Part shown: in pieces, positions 5,875-12,034 of the stretch | How positions within the stretch are numbered: position 1 is the stretch's first letter | How the letters are laid out: each line of letters starts with the position of its first letter | From: Clostridiales bacterium | GTDB taxonomy: Bacteria; Bacillota; Clostridia; Lachnospirales; WQUN01 | Direction of reading: 5' to 3' | Length of the DNA: 14,848 bases | Assembly: GCA_031273705.1 (NCBI GenBank) | Contig: JAISRJ010000141.1 | Coordinates: 1 to 14,848, forward strand | The notes under the pieces: model-generated | The model's input: the letters and a program-made list of their open reading frames with translations, nothing else | The model's database searches: none | Told to the model about the DNA's origin: nothing | Made by a program: the position numbers and the translations under genes

Positions 5875-6699
5875 TTGGAATATGAAGATACTATGAAATT
5901 GTTGCGGGGATTAATTAAAGATATGCCGGCTTTTTTTATAGCGGCAGATTATGAGAACGGCGATATTTTAGTAAAAAATGACGACACGTTGCGATTGTTT
6001 GGGGATATAAGGAATATTAGCGAAGCCGGGGATGGAAACACATTGCTGTTGACCGCGGGTGAAAAGATCGGCAGCCGTTTTGAATATAATTCCAATATAG
6101 GCAATAGCTGGTATTGGATTAGCCACTATTCCGCGGAATGGGCAACGGATATGAATGACGTCAAAAAAGCGGAGATTTTCTTTGGAGTGGATTACATGCA
6201 TCTAAAGAATTTCACTGTTTTATTGCCGCCGGATGTATATGAAGAAAATGCTTGTGGCCCGATTAACGCCTTCGACAGGTTGGAGAAACAGATACGGGAA
6301 TTTAAAAACGGTAAGATTGACTTGTTTTCCGTGTGTTATGTGGATATTGACGGAGTAAAAACGGTAAACGAAACTGCGGGGCAGGAGGCGGGCGACGCAT
6401 ATGTCGATACGATAATAAAGGTTATAAAATCCTCCATTAGGAGGACGGATATATTTATTCATATAGGCGGGGACGACTTTCTGCTTATCTTTCCCAAGTG
6501 CCGCCAAGAGATTGTTGAAAATATTATGTCCGCGATGATGAATAAGCTGGATATTATTAACACTGATAACGACGGTGATCCCGATTACTCATTAAGTTAT
6601 GGTATAATGGAGGTAAATGATATTTCACAGGCGGATGTTGATACAATAATCGCCACAGTCTCGGATCGTATGAGAAGTATGAAAATGAGCGCTGTGTAA
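5875..6699 (+). CDS. PAS-like / GGDEF (degenerate GGDDF) protein
   Basis: The N-terminal ~100 residues look like a PAS-type sensor (PAFFIAADYENGDILVKND, then NSWYWISHYSAEW and FFGVDYMHLKN). A GGDEF domain from about residue 130 to the end follows. The metal/substrate segment CYVDIDGVKTVNETAG is intact, and the inhibitory I-site RxxD (RRTD) sits the normal five residues before the signature. The signature itself reads GGDDF (residues 198-202), so the catalytic Glu is replaced by Asp. It may be a weak diguanylate cyclase or a receptor for cyclic-di-GMP or GTP. No membrane segment is seen. The start is uncertain: TTG 5875 has GAGG 8 bases upstream; ATG 5836 (inside tsaD) and ATG 5893 are alternatives. 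It is the last gene of the operon. Confidence 0.8.
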   Translation: MEYEDTMKLLRGLIKDMPAFFIAADYENGDILVKNDDTLRLFGDIRNISEAGDGNTLLLTAGEKIGSRFEYNSNIGNSWYWISHYSAEWATDMNDVKKAEIFFGVDYMHLKNFTVLLPPDVYEENACGPINAFDRLEKQIREFKNGKIDLFSVCYVDIDGVKTVNETAGQEAGDAYVDTIIKVIKSSIRRTDIFIHIGGDDFLLIFPKCRQEIVENIMSAMMNKLDIINTDNDGDPDYSLSYGIMEVNDISQADVDTIIATVSDRMRSMKMSAV

Positions 6700-6727
6700 C
6701 CGTGTTGATCCTTCAGCTTTATTTGAC

Positions 6728-6757
6728 TTGTATAGAAGAATTTTTATGTGATATAAT
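6728..6757 (+). promoter_or_regulatory. Extended -10 promoter of the MATE gene
   Basis: A perfect TATAAT (6752-6757) preceded by TG in the extended -10 position (TGATATAAT) has TTGTAT (6728-6733) 18 bases upstream. Transcription would start near 6764, about 27 bases before the ATG at 6791. Confidence 0.65.
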
Positions 6758-6775
6758 CTTCGCGGATTCTTCTAT
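6732..6775. repeat. 10-bp perfect inverted repeat flanking the -10 box
   Basis: ATAGAAGAAT (6732-6741) and ATTCTTCTAT (6766-6775) are exact inverted repeats separated by 24 bases that include the TATAAT box. The left arm overlaps the last bases of the -35 hexamer and the right arm lies just after the expected transcription start, a layout suited to a two-site repressor. The AAGGGG ribosome binding site follows at 6779-6784. Confidence 0.6.
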
Positions 6776-6790
6776 GATAAGGGGCAATGA

Positions 6791-8158
6791 ATGACAAAAT
6801 TTTTGTACTTTACCAGGGATAAGGCGTTTCATCACAGTTACTGGCCGTTTTTTATTACAATTATGCTGCAAAGCGTTATAACAATCGGCGTGAACTTACT
6901 GGATAACGTTATGTTGGGGGGATACAGCGAGGCGTCCCTGGCAGGGGTAGCCGCCGTAAATCAGATACAGTTTATACTAATGCAGATTATAGGCGGCGCC
7001 GGGGATGGGCTGGTGGTTCTGTGCAGTCAATACTGGGGGTTAAACCTTATCAAACCTATTCAGCGGTTGACTTCTATCGCTTTGTGGCTTTCTTTGGGTA
7101 TCGCTGTTATTCTATTCACACTTGTAAGTATTTTTCCGGTTGCCGCTGTAAGAGTTTTTACTAACGATCCGGCAATTGTGGAAGAGGGCGCTCAATATTT
7201 ATCCGTTATAAAATTTACATATCCGATTTTTGCGATATCATCCATATTATTTGCCATGCTTCGCAGTGTTCAGACGGTGAAAATCGCCGTCGGCATATCA
7301 CTTTCAACTCTTTGTGTTAATGGCGTTCTTAACTACACTCTCATATATGGAAATTTTGGCGCTCCTGTTATGGGTTCTCGTGGGGCTGCTATCGCGACTT
7401 TAACCTCTCGTTGTGTAGAATTGGCGATAGTTATCTACTATCTTGCTTTTAAAGATAAGAAGATTATGAGTAAGCTAAAACTTTTGCTTATCCCTGATGA
7501 AACGCTGATTAAAGATTACTTTAAAATCAGCGTACCGACATTAATCATTGGGCTTCAATGGGGACTAAATGTTTCATTGCAGACTGTAATCCTCGGGCAC
7601 ATGACAGCGCCGGGGGCAATAGCCGCAAACAGCGTAGCTGTAAACTTGGTTATGTTCCTAAAGGTTATTGCTATTGCCTCAGCGTCGGCGGCGGGTGTGA
7701 TAATAGGTAAAGCGGTTGGCGAGGGAAAAATCGAAAAGGTTAAGGAGTATGCCAGAACATTGCAGATAATTTTCCTCGGCGTCGGAGTGGTATCAGCGAT
7801 CGGAATTTTATTGCTGCGAGCGCCTGTTCTCAGTCTTTATAATATTTCGCCGCAGACGAAAGACTTGGCTTTTGGGTTTCTTAATGTACTGGCGATTACC
7901 ACATTCTGCATGTCTTATCAAATGCCGGTTTTGGGAGGGATTGTGCGCGGTGGCGGCGACACGCGGTTTGTAATGCTTAATGATCTGATAAGTGTGTGGA
8001 TTATTGTAATTCCGATTTCGTATCTGGCGGCATTTGTCTTTCAAGCGCCGCCCATTGTTGTGGTGGCTTGTTTAAACTCTGATCAAGCGTTTAAATGTTT
8101 GCCTGCCTTTATAAAGGTAAAATCCTATAATTGGATAAAGAGACTAACCCGTACATAA
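6791..8158 (+). CDS. MATE family efflux transporter
   Basis: This cytoplasmic-membrane antiporter of the multidrug and toxic compound extrusion family uses an Na+ or H+ gradient to export cationic or amphipathic compounds. Its 455 residues fit the family. The two homologous halves are visible, each with about six hydrophobic segments. N-half landmarks are ITIGVNLLDNVMLGGYSEASLAGVAAVNQIQF and GGAGDGLVVLCSQYWG; the C-half has ANSVAVNLVMFLKVIAIASASAAGVIIGKAVGEG and GGIVRGGGDTRFVMLNDLISVWI. The end (NSDQAFKCLPAFIKVKSYNWIKRL) is typical. AAGGGG lies 6 bases before the ATG. It has its own promoter. Its stop codon directly abuts the stop of the convergent reductase gene. Substrate unknown. Confidence 0.95.
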   Translation: MTKFLYFTRDKAFHHSYWPFFITIMLQSVITIGVNLLDNVMLGGYSEASLAGVAAVNQIQFILMQIIGGAGDGLVVLCSQYWGLNLIKPIQRLTSIALWLSLGIAVILFTLVSIFPVAAVRVFTNDPAIVEEGAQYLSVIKFTYPIFAISSILFAMLRSVQTVKIAVGISLSTLCVNGVLNYTLIYGNFGAPVMGSRGAAIATLTSRCVELAIVIYYLAFKDKKIMSKLKLLLIPDETLIKDYFKISVPTLIIGLQWGLNVSLQTVILGHMTAPGAIAANSVAVNLVMFLKVIAIASASAAGVIIGKAVGEGKIEKVKEYARTLQIIFLGVGVVSAIGILLLRAPVLSLYNISPQTKDLAFGFLNVLAITTFCMSYQMPVLGGIVRGGGDTRFVMLNDLISVWIIVIPISYLAAFVFQAPPIVVVACLNSDQAFKCLPAFIKVKSYNWIKRLTRT

Positions 8159-9016
8159 CTATTCCATATCCAAAAACATTTTCTCTGTAGGCGGCCAATA
8201 TATTTTATCTATACATGCCCAATCTTCCGCGGCAATGGATATATCTCGCGTATGCGCATTTTCTTTAACATGTTCGATCGAACCGGATTTGGGAATGGCT
8301 ATCAGATTATCCTGTTTTAAAACAAACGCCAAAAGCAGCTGCATAAGACTAATATTATATCGTGAGGCTATTTTCAATAGTAACTGGTCTTTTTCAAAAT
8401 TCAGCGCCAGTCTGCGCAGAGTACCGGCTTGAGCCAGCGGGCAGTATGCCATCACGGCAACATTATGCTCTTTTAGCCAAGGTATCAAATCAAATTCGAT
8501 CCCTCTCGATCCCAGATTGTAAAGAACCTGATCTACCGCGCAGTTTTTGCCATCTGGGATATTCCATAATTCTTCCATATCTGAAACGTCAAAATTTGAT
8601 ACGCCCCAACGTCTGATTTTTCCTGAGCGTACTAATGTTTCCATACACTCGACTGTTTCCTCCAGTGGCACGGAACCTCGCCAGTGCAGCAAATATACAT
8701 CTAGATAATCTGTTCTTAATCGTCTAAGCGACGCCTCGCAGCTTGCGAAGATATTTTTTTTGCCGGCGTTGTGCGGATAAACCTTTGAAACAAGCTGATA
8801 ATCCGCCCGATTCTTTTCGGCTAGGGCTTTTCCGATAAGTGTTTCGGAGTCGCCTTCTCCATACATTTCGGCTGTGTCGATTAGTGTTAAGCCTAGGTCT
8901 ATTCCAAGCAGCATAGCTTTAATCTCATCCTCCGCTTTCTTTGGATTGTCTCCGATGCGCCATCCCCCTTGACCGAGAGTCGGCAGTATTAATCCATTTG
9001 CTGAAACGAATTTCAT
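8159..9016 (-). CDS. Aldo/keto reductase
   Basis: This NAD(P)H-dependent TIM-barrel oxidoreductase reduces aldehydes or ketones. The catalytic tetrad is complete: D47 and Y52 (LIDTAEMYGEGDSE), K78 (LVSKVYP) and H111 (LLHWRG). WGVSNFD, the conserved MAYCPLAQAG and the late cofactor-binding AIPKSGSIEHVKEN are also present. At 285 residues it fits the AKR family (YtbE/GR-like group). The start is set at ATG 9016 because GGAGG lies 9 bases upstream; a longer TTG-started reading would run through that site. It is transcribed convergently to the MATE gene with no bases between the stops and divergently from degV. Natural substrate unknown. Confidence 0.95.
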   Translation of the reverse strand: MKFVSANGLILPTLGQGGWRIGDNPKKAEDEIKAMLLGIDLGLTLIDTAEMYGEGDSETLIGKALAEKNRADYQLVSKVYPHNAGKKNIFASCEASLRRLRTDYLDVYLLHWRGSVPLEETVECMETLVRSGKIRRWGVSNFDVSDMEELWNIPDGKNCAVDQVLYNLGSRGIEFDLIPWLKEHNVAVMAYCPLAQAGTLRRLALNFEKDQLLLKIASRYNISLMQLLLAFVLKQDNLIAIPKSGSIEHVKENAHTRDISIAAEDWACIDKIYWPPTEKMFLDME

Positions 9017-9040
9017 GTAAAAAACCTCCAAAAATATTTC

Positions 9041-9069
9041 TTGTAAAAGTTAGGCGGGTATCGTACAAT
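9041..9069 (+). promoter_or_regulatory. Promoter of the DegV gene
   Basis: TTGTAA (9041-9046) is followed after 17 bases by TACAAT (9064-9069), a good sigma-A match. Transcription would start near 9076, which is after a possible GTG start at 9074. This supports TTG 9137 as the true start of the DegV protein. Confidence 0.65.
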
Positions 9070-9136
9070 AAGTGTGAAAAAGAGCTTAGCGGCACTTTTT
9101 TGTGCGTTTAAAATAAAAAGCGATGAGGTGCAAAAT

Positions 9137-9970
9137 TTGGACTACAAAATTATAGTCGATAGTTCCTGTGATTTAACAGACGAACAGAGGGAACTATATG
9201 GAATCATTTCCGTTCCTTTTACTATGAGACTGGGGGAAAAAGAGTTTTTAGACGATGAAGGTCTTGATTACGATAATTATATGTGTGAAATGAAGCTAAC
9301 CACACAGAAAGTCGGATCTGCCGCTCCGTCCCCACATGAATTTCAAAAAGCGATGGAAGTTGCTAAAAATTCATATGTTGTCACAATATCCGGCCAGTTG
9401 TCAGCCTCCTACCAAAACGCTATGATTGCGAAAACTCATGTTGAGGAAACAGGAACGGCGCGCGCACATGTGTTTGATTCCAAAAGCGCCTCGGCGGCAG
9501 AGCATTTGACCGCCTTGAAAATATATGAGCTTATGCAAAAAAAAGCTTCGAGGGAACAGATTATTAGCACTGTTCAGCAGTTTATAGATAATATGAAAAC
9601 ATACTTTGTTTTGGAGCGGTATGATAATTTGTACAAGAATGGTCGATTGAATAAAATCGCGGGAAAACTGCTTGAAATTATTAATGTTAAGCTGGTGATG
9701 GGCACTGACGGTAATGGGAACATAGCGCACCACGCAAATGCTCGTAACATAAAACATATGATAGATATATTGCTTTCGTACATTGGAAAAAGCGGTAGAA
9801 AAACCGAGGAAGAAAATATTGTTATTTCTCATTGCGATAACTTGGATTTGGCGGAGAGGTTTTCAAATGCCGTGAGGAAGATGTACACGTTTAAAAATAT
9901 AATAATTGTGCATACAGGCGGACTAAGCTCATTATACGCTGACCATAAGGGGATAGTTCTGGCGTTCTAG
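9137..9970 (+). CDS. DegV family fatty-acid-binding protein
   Basis: DegV/FakB-type proteins bind a fatty acid; FakB members present it to the kinase FakA for phosphorylation and use in phospholipid synthesis. Family landmarks are the N-terminal YKIIVDSSCDL, GSAAPSP (lipid-carboxylate Ser region), TISGQLSASYQNA, VFDSKSAS, RYDNLYKNGRLNK and the C-terminal HTGGLSSLYADHKGIVLAF. At 277 residues it has the normal size. The start is placed at TTG 9137, since GAGGTG lies 6 bases upstream and the protein then begins (M)DYKIIVDSSCDL as in homologues. An upstream in-frame GTG at 9074 has no ribosome binding site and lies before the predicted transcription start. No fakA is nearby. The bound lipid is not known. 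Confidence 0.93.
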   Translation: MDYKIIVDSSCDLTDEQRELYGIISVPFTMRLGEKEFLDDEGLDYDNYMCEMKLTTQKVGSAAPSPHEFQKAMEVAKNSYVVTISGQLSASYQNAMIAKTHVEETGTARAHVFDSKSASAAEHLTALKIYELMQKKASREQIISTVQQFIDNMKTYFVLERYDNLYKNGRLNKIAGKLLEIINVKLVMGTDGNGNIAHHANARNIKHMIDILLSYIGKSGRKTEEENIVISHCDNLDLAERFSNAVRKMYTFKNIIIVHTGGLSSLYADHKGIVLAF

Positions 9971-10004
9971 CGCCGGCGCCTGGAATAAGGACACCGGAGA
10001 CGCG

Positions 10005-10063
10005 CCGACCCCCGGCGGTGGAATCGCTACGACATATCCGACCCCCGGCGGCGGAATCGCAAC
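10005..10063. repeat. GC-rich tandem repeat, period 33 bp, two units
   Basis: A 26-base core beginning CCGACCCCCGGCGG occurs at 10005-10030 and 10038-10063 with 24 of 26 bases equal (period 33). A weaker match (CCGGCG..TGGAAT) starts at 9973, near a perfect GCGCCGGCGC palindrome at 9970-9979. The composition is far more GC-rich than the surrounding genes. No coding function is evident. The second unit ends exactly where the palindromic element at 10064 begins. Confidence 0.7.
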
Positions 10064-10172
10064 AGCCATTCACACAAGGCGCTTATTAGAATATTGGCGC
10101 TATGCAGTTACCACATTAATGGCAAGTTATTACCATTGCGAAATATGCAAATTTGCTCTGGTGTGAATGGCT
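10064..10172. mobile_element. Second MITE-like palindromic element, 109 bp
   Basis: AGCCATTCACAC (10064-10075) and GTGTGAATGGCT (10161-10172) are exact 12-bp inverted repeats. Similarity continues inward with small gaps (for example AGAATATTGGCGCTATG on the left against TGCATATTTCGCAATG on the reverse of the right), so the whole unit can form one imperfect hairpin. It does not share ends with the 2713-2878 element, and I saw no second copy in the window. The rest of this gap, 10173-10217, holds only a short CCGCC-GTAT-GGCGG hairpin (10187-10200) without a T run. Confidence 0.55.
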
Positions 10173-10217
10173 TTATGCGAATGCTGCCGCCGTATGGCGG
10201 TGATAATATCCAATGGT

Positions 10218-11396
10218 TTATTGCGCTGACTTATAGATCGCGAGAACATCCTGCCAGTATAGCTTCTTTAGTCCGCCGAGCGGCTCCTCTTCACCTTCCG
10301 AGGCGTAAGTGGATTTCTTTGCCATTAGTTCCAGTTGCTTGTCGTCGATTCCCAGTTCGGTGAGTGTGGCGGGCAAATTTAATTTGGCAAAGAATTCGCT
10401 AAGCCGAGCGATTCCCTCCCGCACAATTGCATCCGGATCCCGATAACTGCCTTGTACACCCATTATATTAACCGCGAATTGCACAAACATATTTATATTG
10501 TCTTTGTAAACGTACTTCATCCATGCCGGGGTTAGCACTGCCAAGCCCGCGCCGTGCGCCACATCATAGATGGCGCTCAACTCATGTTCCATCATGTGGC
10601 ACGCCCAATCCTGCTGCCGCCCCATTCCCACCAAACCATTATGCGCGACCGTACCCGCGAACCCAATCTCGCTTAACGCGTTATAATCCCGCGGATTATC
10701 AAACGCTGTCGGAGCGTTCTTTATGACGGTTTTTAGCACGGCTTCGCAAAGCCCGTCTGTTAAGTCGGTATGAGTGGTATTGGTAAAATAGCGTTCAAAC
10801 ACATGACTCATCATATCCGCTATTCCATTTGCCAGTTGATTTTTGGGCAAAGTATAAAACAACTCGGGGTTAATCACACTAAGTATAGGACGAAGTTTGG
10901 GACTGCCATAACCGAATTTAAGCTGCTTTTCTTCGTTAGTGATGACGGAATCTCCGCTCATTTCGCTACCAGCCGCTGGTATGGTAAGAACAGTCGCCAC
11001 CGGTAAGGCTTTTTCGATAGACTCCCCCGATTCGTAAATGTCCCATACGTCGCCGTCATAATAAACGCCCATAGCTATGGCTTTTGCGGAGTCAATGGCA
11101 CTGCCGCCGCCAACCGCTAAGATCAAATCTACCTTTTCTTTCTTGCTTAGCTCAATACCCTCACGCGCCAATGATAACCGTGGATTGGGTTTTACCCCGC
11201 CAAGCTCTGCATAATCAAGGTTTGCCGCTTTTAAAGAAGTTTTTATTGTGTCATATAACCCGCTCTTTTTTATACTGCCACCTCCGTAATGTAATAACAC
11301 CTTGGTAGCATAGGGTTTTAGAAGAGCGCCGATATCTTTTTCAGTATCCTTCCCGAAGATTATGCGCGCCGGCGCGTAGAATTCAAAATTTAACAT
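10218..11396 (-). CDS. Iron-containing alcohol dehydrogenase (butanol-dehydrogenase-like)
   Basis: This group III dehydrogenase probably interconverts aldehydes and alcohols with NAD(P)H in fermentation. Visible features are the N-terminal Rossmann-like domain with ILAVGGGSAIDSAKAIA (GGGS at residues 96-99), TIPAAGSEMSGDSVIT, and the metal ligands D194 and H198 (NGIADMMSHVFE), H267 (ACHMMEHEL) and H281 (YDVAHGAGLAVLTPAWM). With 392 residues it matches BdhA/YqdH-type enzymes. The start at 11396 has AGAGGAT about 8 bases upstream; an in-frame ATG four codons earlier overlaps that site. It lies 51 bases after the flavodoxin gene on the same strand, so the two are probably co-transcribed as a redox unit. 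The exact substrate is not determinable. Confidence 0.95.
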   Translation of the reverse strand: MLNFEFYAPARIIFGKDTEKDIGALLKPYATKVLLHYGGGSIKKSGLYDTIKTSLKAANLDYAELGGVKPNPRLSLAREGIELSKKEKVDLILAVGGGSAIDSAKAIAMGVYYDGDVWDIYESGESIEKALPVATVLTIPAAGSEMSGDSVITNEEKQLKFGYGSPKLRPILSVINPELFYTLPKNQLANGIADMMSHVFERYFTNTTHTDLTDGLCEAVLKTVIKNAPTAFDNPRDYNALSEIGFAGTVAHNGLVGMGRQQDWACHMMEHELSAIYDVAHGAGLAVLTPAWMKYVYKDNINMFVQFAVNIMGVQGSYRDPDAIVREGIARLSEFFAKLNLPATLTELGIDDKQLELMAKKSTYASEGEEEPLGGLKKLYWQDVLAIYKSAQ

Positions 11397-11447
11397 TACT
11401 ATCATCCTCTCGTGTTTTTACATACTTCTTTGTTGATCGACCGCGAA

Positions 11448-11900
11448 TTAACCAACAAAATTTGTCAGATCGTATTCTCCCCGCTTTATTTCTAAAGTAC
11501 GAAAACTTCCGGTAACAGACGGTGATTTTCCAATAATAGCTAATGCCTCTTTCCCCGGGCCGGTAACCCCCGAACCGCCGCAAGTGACAATCAGCGCGTA
11601 ATCCTTTATTTTATCCTTGTTGGACTTCATATAACTTCTGATTGGAGTGGACAGCGAACCAGCCCAGACCGGCGATACAAAAAAAATTTTATCATATATG
11701 CCCGGGTCATGCTCATCGCCTTTGAGCGTAGTAATCTGTTTTCGGAGAGACTCCAATCCGGCATTTGCGAATGAAATTTTTTCACGGTCGGCGTAATACA
11801 ATTTATCGGTATCGCAACCCAATTTCGCCGCAAGCACCTTCGCCACACTTTCCGTAGAGCCTGTGCGCGAAAAATAAACAATCAAATTCTTTTGTGCCAT
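11448..11900 (-). CDS. Flavodoxin
   Basis: This is a small FMN-binding electron carrier. The 150 residues begin MAQKNLIVYFSRTGSTESVAKVL, in which SRTGST is the FMN phosphate-binding loop. The hydrophobic strand IFFVSPVWAGSLSTPIRSYM supplies the 50s-type loop, and YALIVTCGGSG the third strand and the flavin-facing loop. The start at 11900 has a run of five G (AGCGGGGG) 8 bases upstream; a longer reading to 11972 would pass through the promoter. It is the first gene of a likely operon with the iron-containing alcohol dehydrogenase and is divergent from the methionine gene. The physiological partner is unknown. Confidence 0.92.
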   Translation of the reverse strand: MAQKNLIVYFSRTGSTESVAKVLAAKLGCDTDKLYYADREKISFANAGLESLRKQITTLKGDEHDPGIYDKIFFVSPVWAGSLSTPIRSYMKSNKDKIKDYALIVTCGGSGVTGPGKEALAIIGKSPSVTGSFRTLEIKRGEYDLTNFVG

Positions 11901-11943
11901 ATAAAAACCCCCGCTTACTGTTTTTGGTTTCCCAATTGCTGTA

Positions 11944-11972
11944 AGTATAACATATGTAAAAAGATATACCAA
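11944..11972 (-). promoter_or_regulatory. Promoter of the flavodoxin-alcohol dehydrogenase operon
   Basis: On the minus strand TTGGTA (11967-11972), 17 bases and TATACT (11944-11949) with an extended TG (TGTTATACT). A short inverted repeat, ATACC-N10-GGTAT (11966-11985), with ACCC-TTAT-GGGT inside it, overlaps this -35 and approaches the -35 of the divergent promoter. It may be an operator shared by both. Confidence 0.6.
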
Positions 11973-11987
11973 CCCTTATGGGTATGT

Positions 11988-12016
11988 TTGACAAATCAAA
12001 TTACAAGCGGCATAAT
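11988..12016 (+). promoter_or_regulatory. Promoter of the methionine/folate gene
   Basis: A perfect TTGACA (11988-11993), 17 bases and CATAAT (12011-12016). The predicted transcript start is only about 12 bases before the ATG at 12035, with AGGTGA at 12023-12028 as ribosome binding site. The leader is too short for a SAM riboswitch. Confidence 0.65.
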
Positions 12017-12034
12017 ATCTTTAGGTGATAGATA

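Noticed and set aside
6732..6775. Invertible (phase-variable) promoter
   Set aside because: Arms of 10 bp around only 24 bp are too short for known site-specific invertases, and no recombinase gene is nearby; kept only as a possible operator.
10005..10063. Possible CRISPR or CRISPR-like array from the GC-rich repeat
   Set aside because: Only two units with a 7-base gap between cores, and no cas genes; a CRISPR needs spacers of about 30 bases or more and further repeats.
9891..10073. Small minus-strand frame of 60 codons with an 11-residue repeat
   Set aside because: The repeat is only the translation of the GC-rich 33-bp DNA repeat, and the rest of the frame lies over the end of degV; no ribosome binding site supports it.
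10218..11396. Minus-strand alcohol dehydrogenase overlapped by several plus-strand frames of 67-89 codons
   Set aside because: The dehydrogenase shows full family motifs; the opposing frames have no ribosome binding sites or recognisable features.
11901..12034. SAM (S-box) riboswitch or T-box ahead of the methionine/folate gene
   Set aside because: The predicted leader is about a dozen bases and none of the conserved S-box or T-box segments is present.
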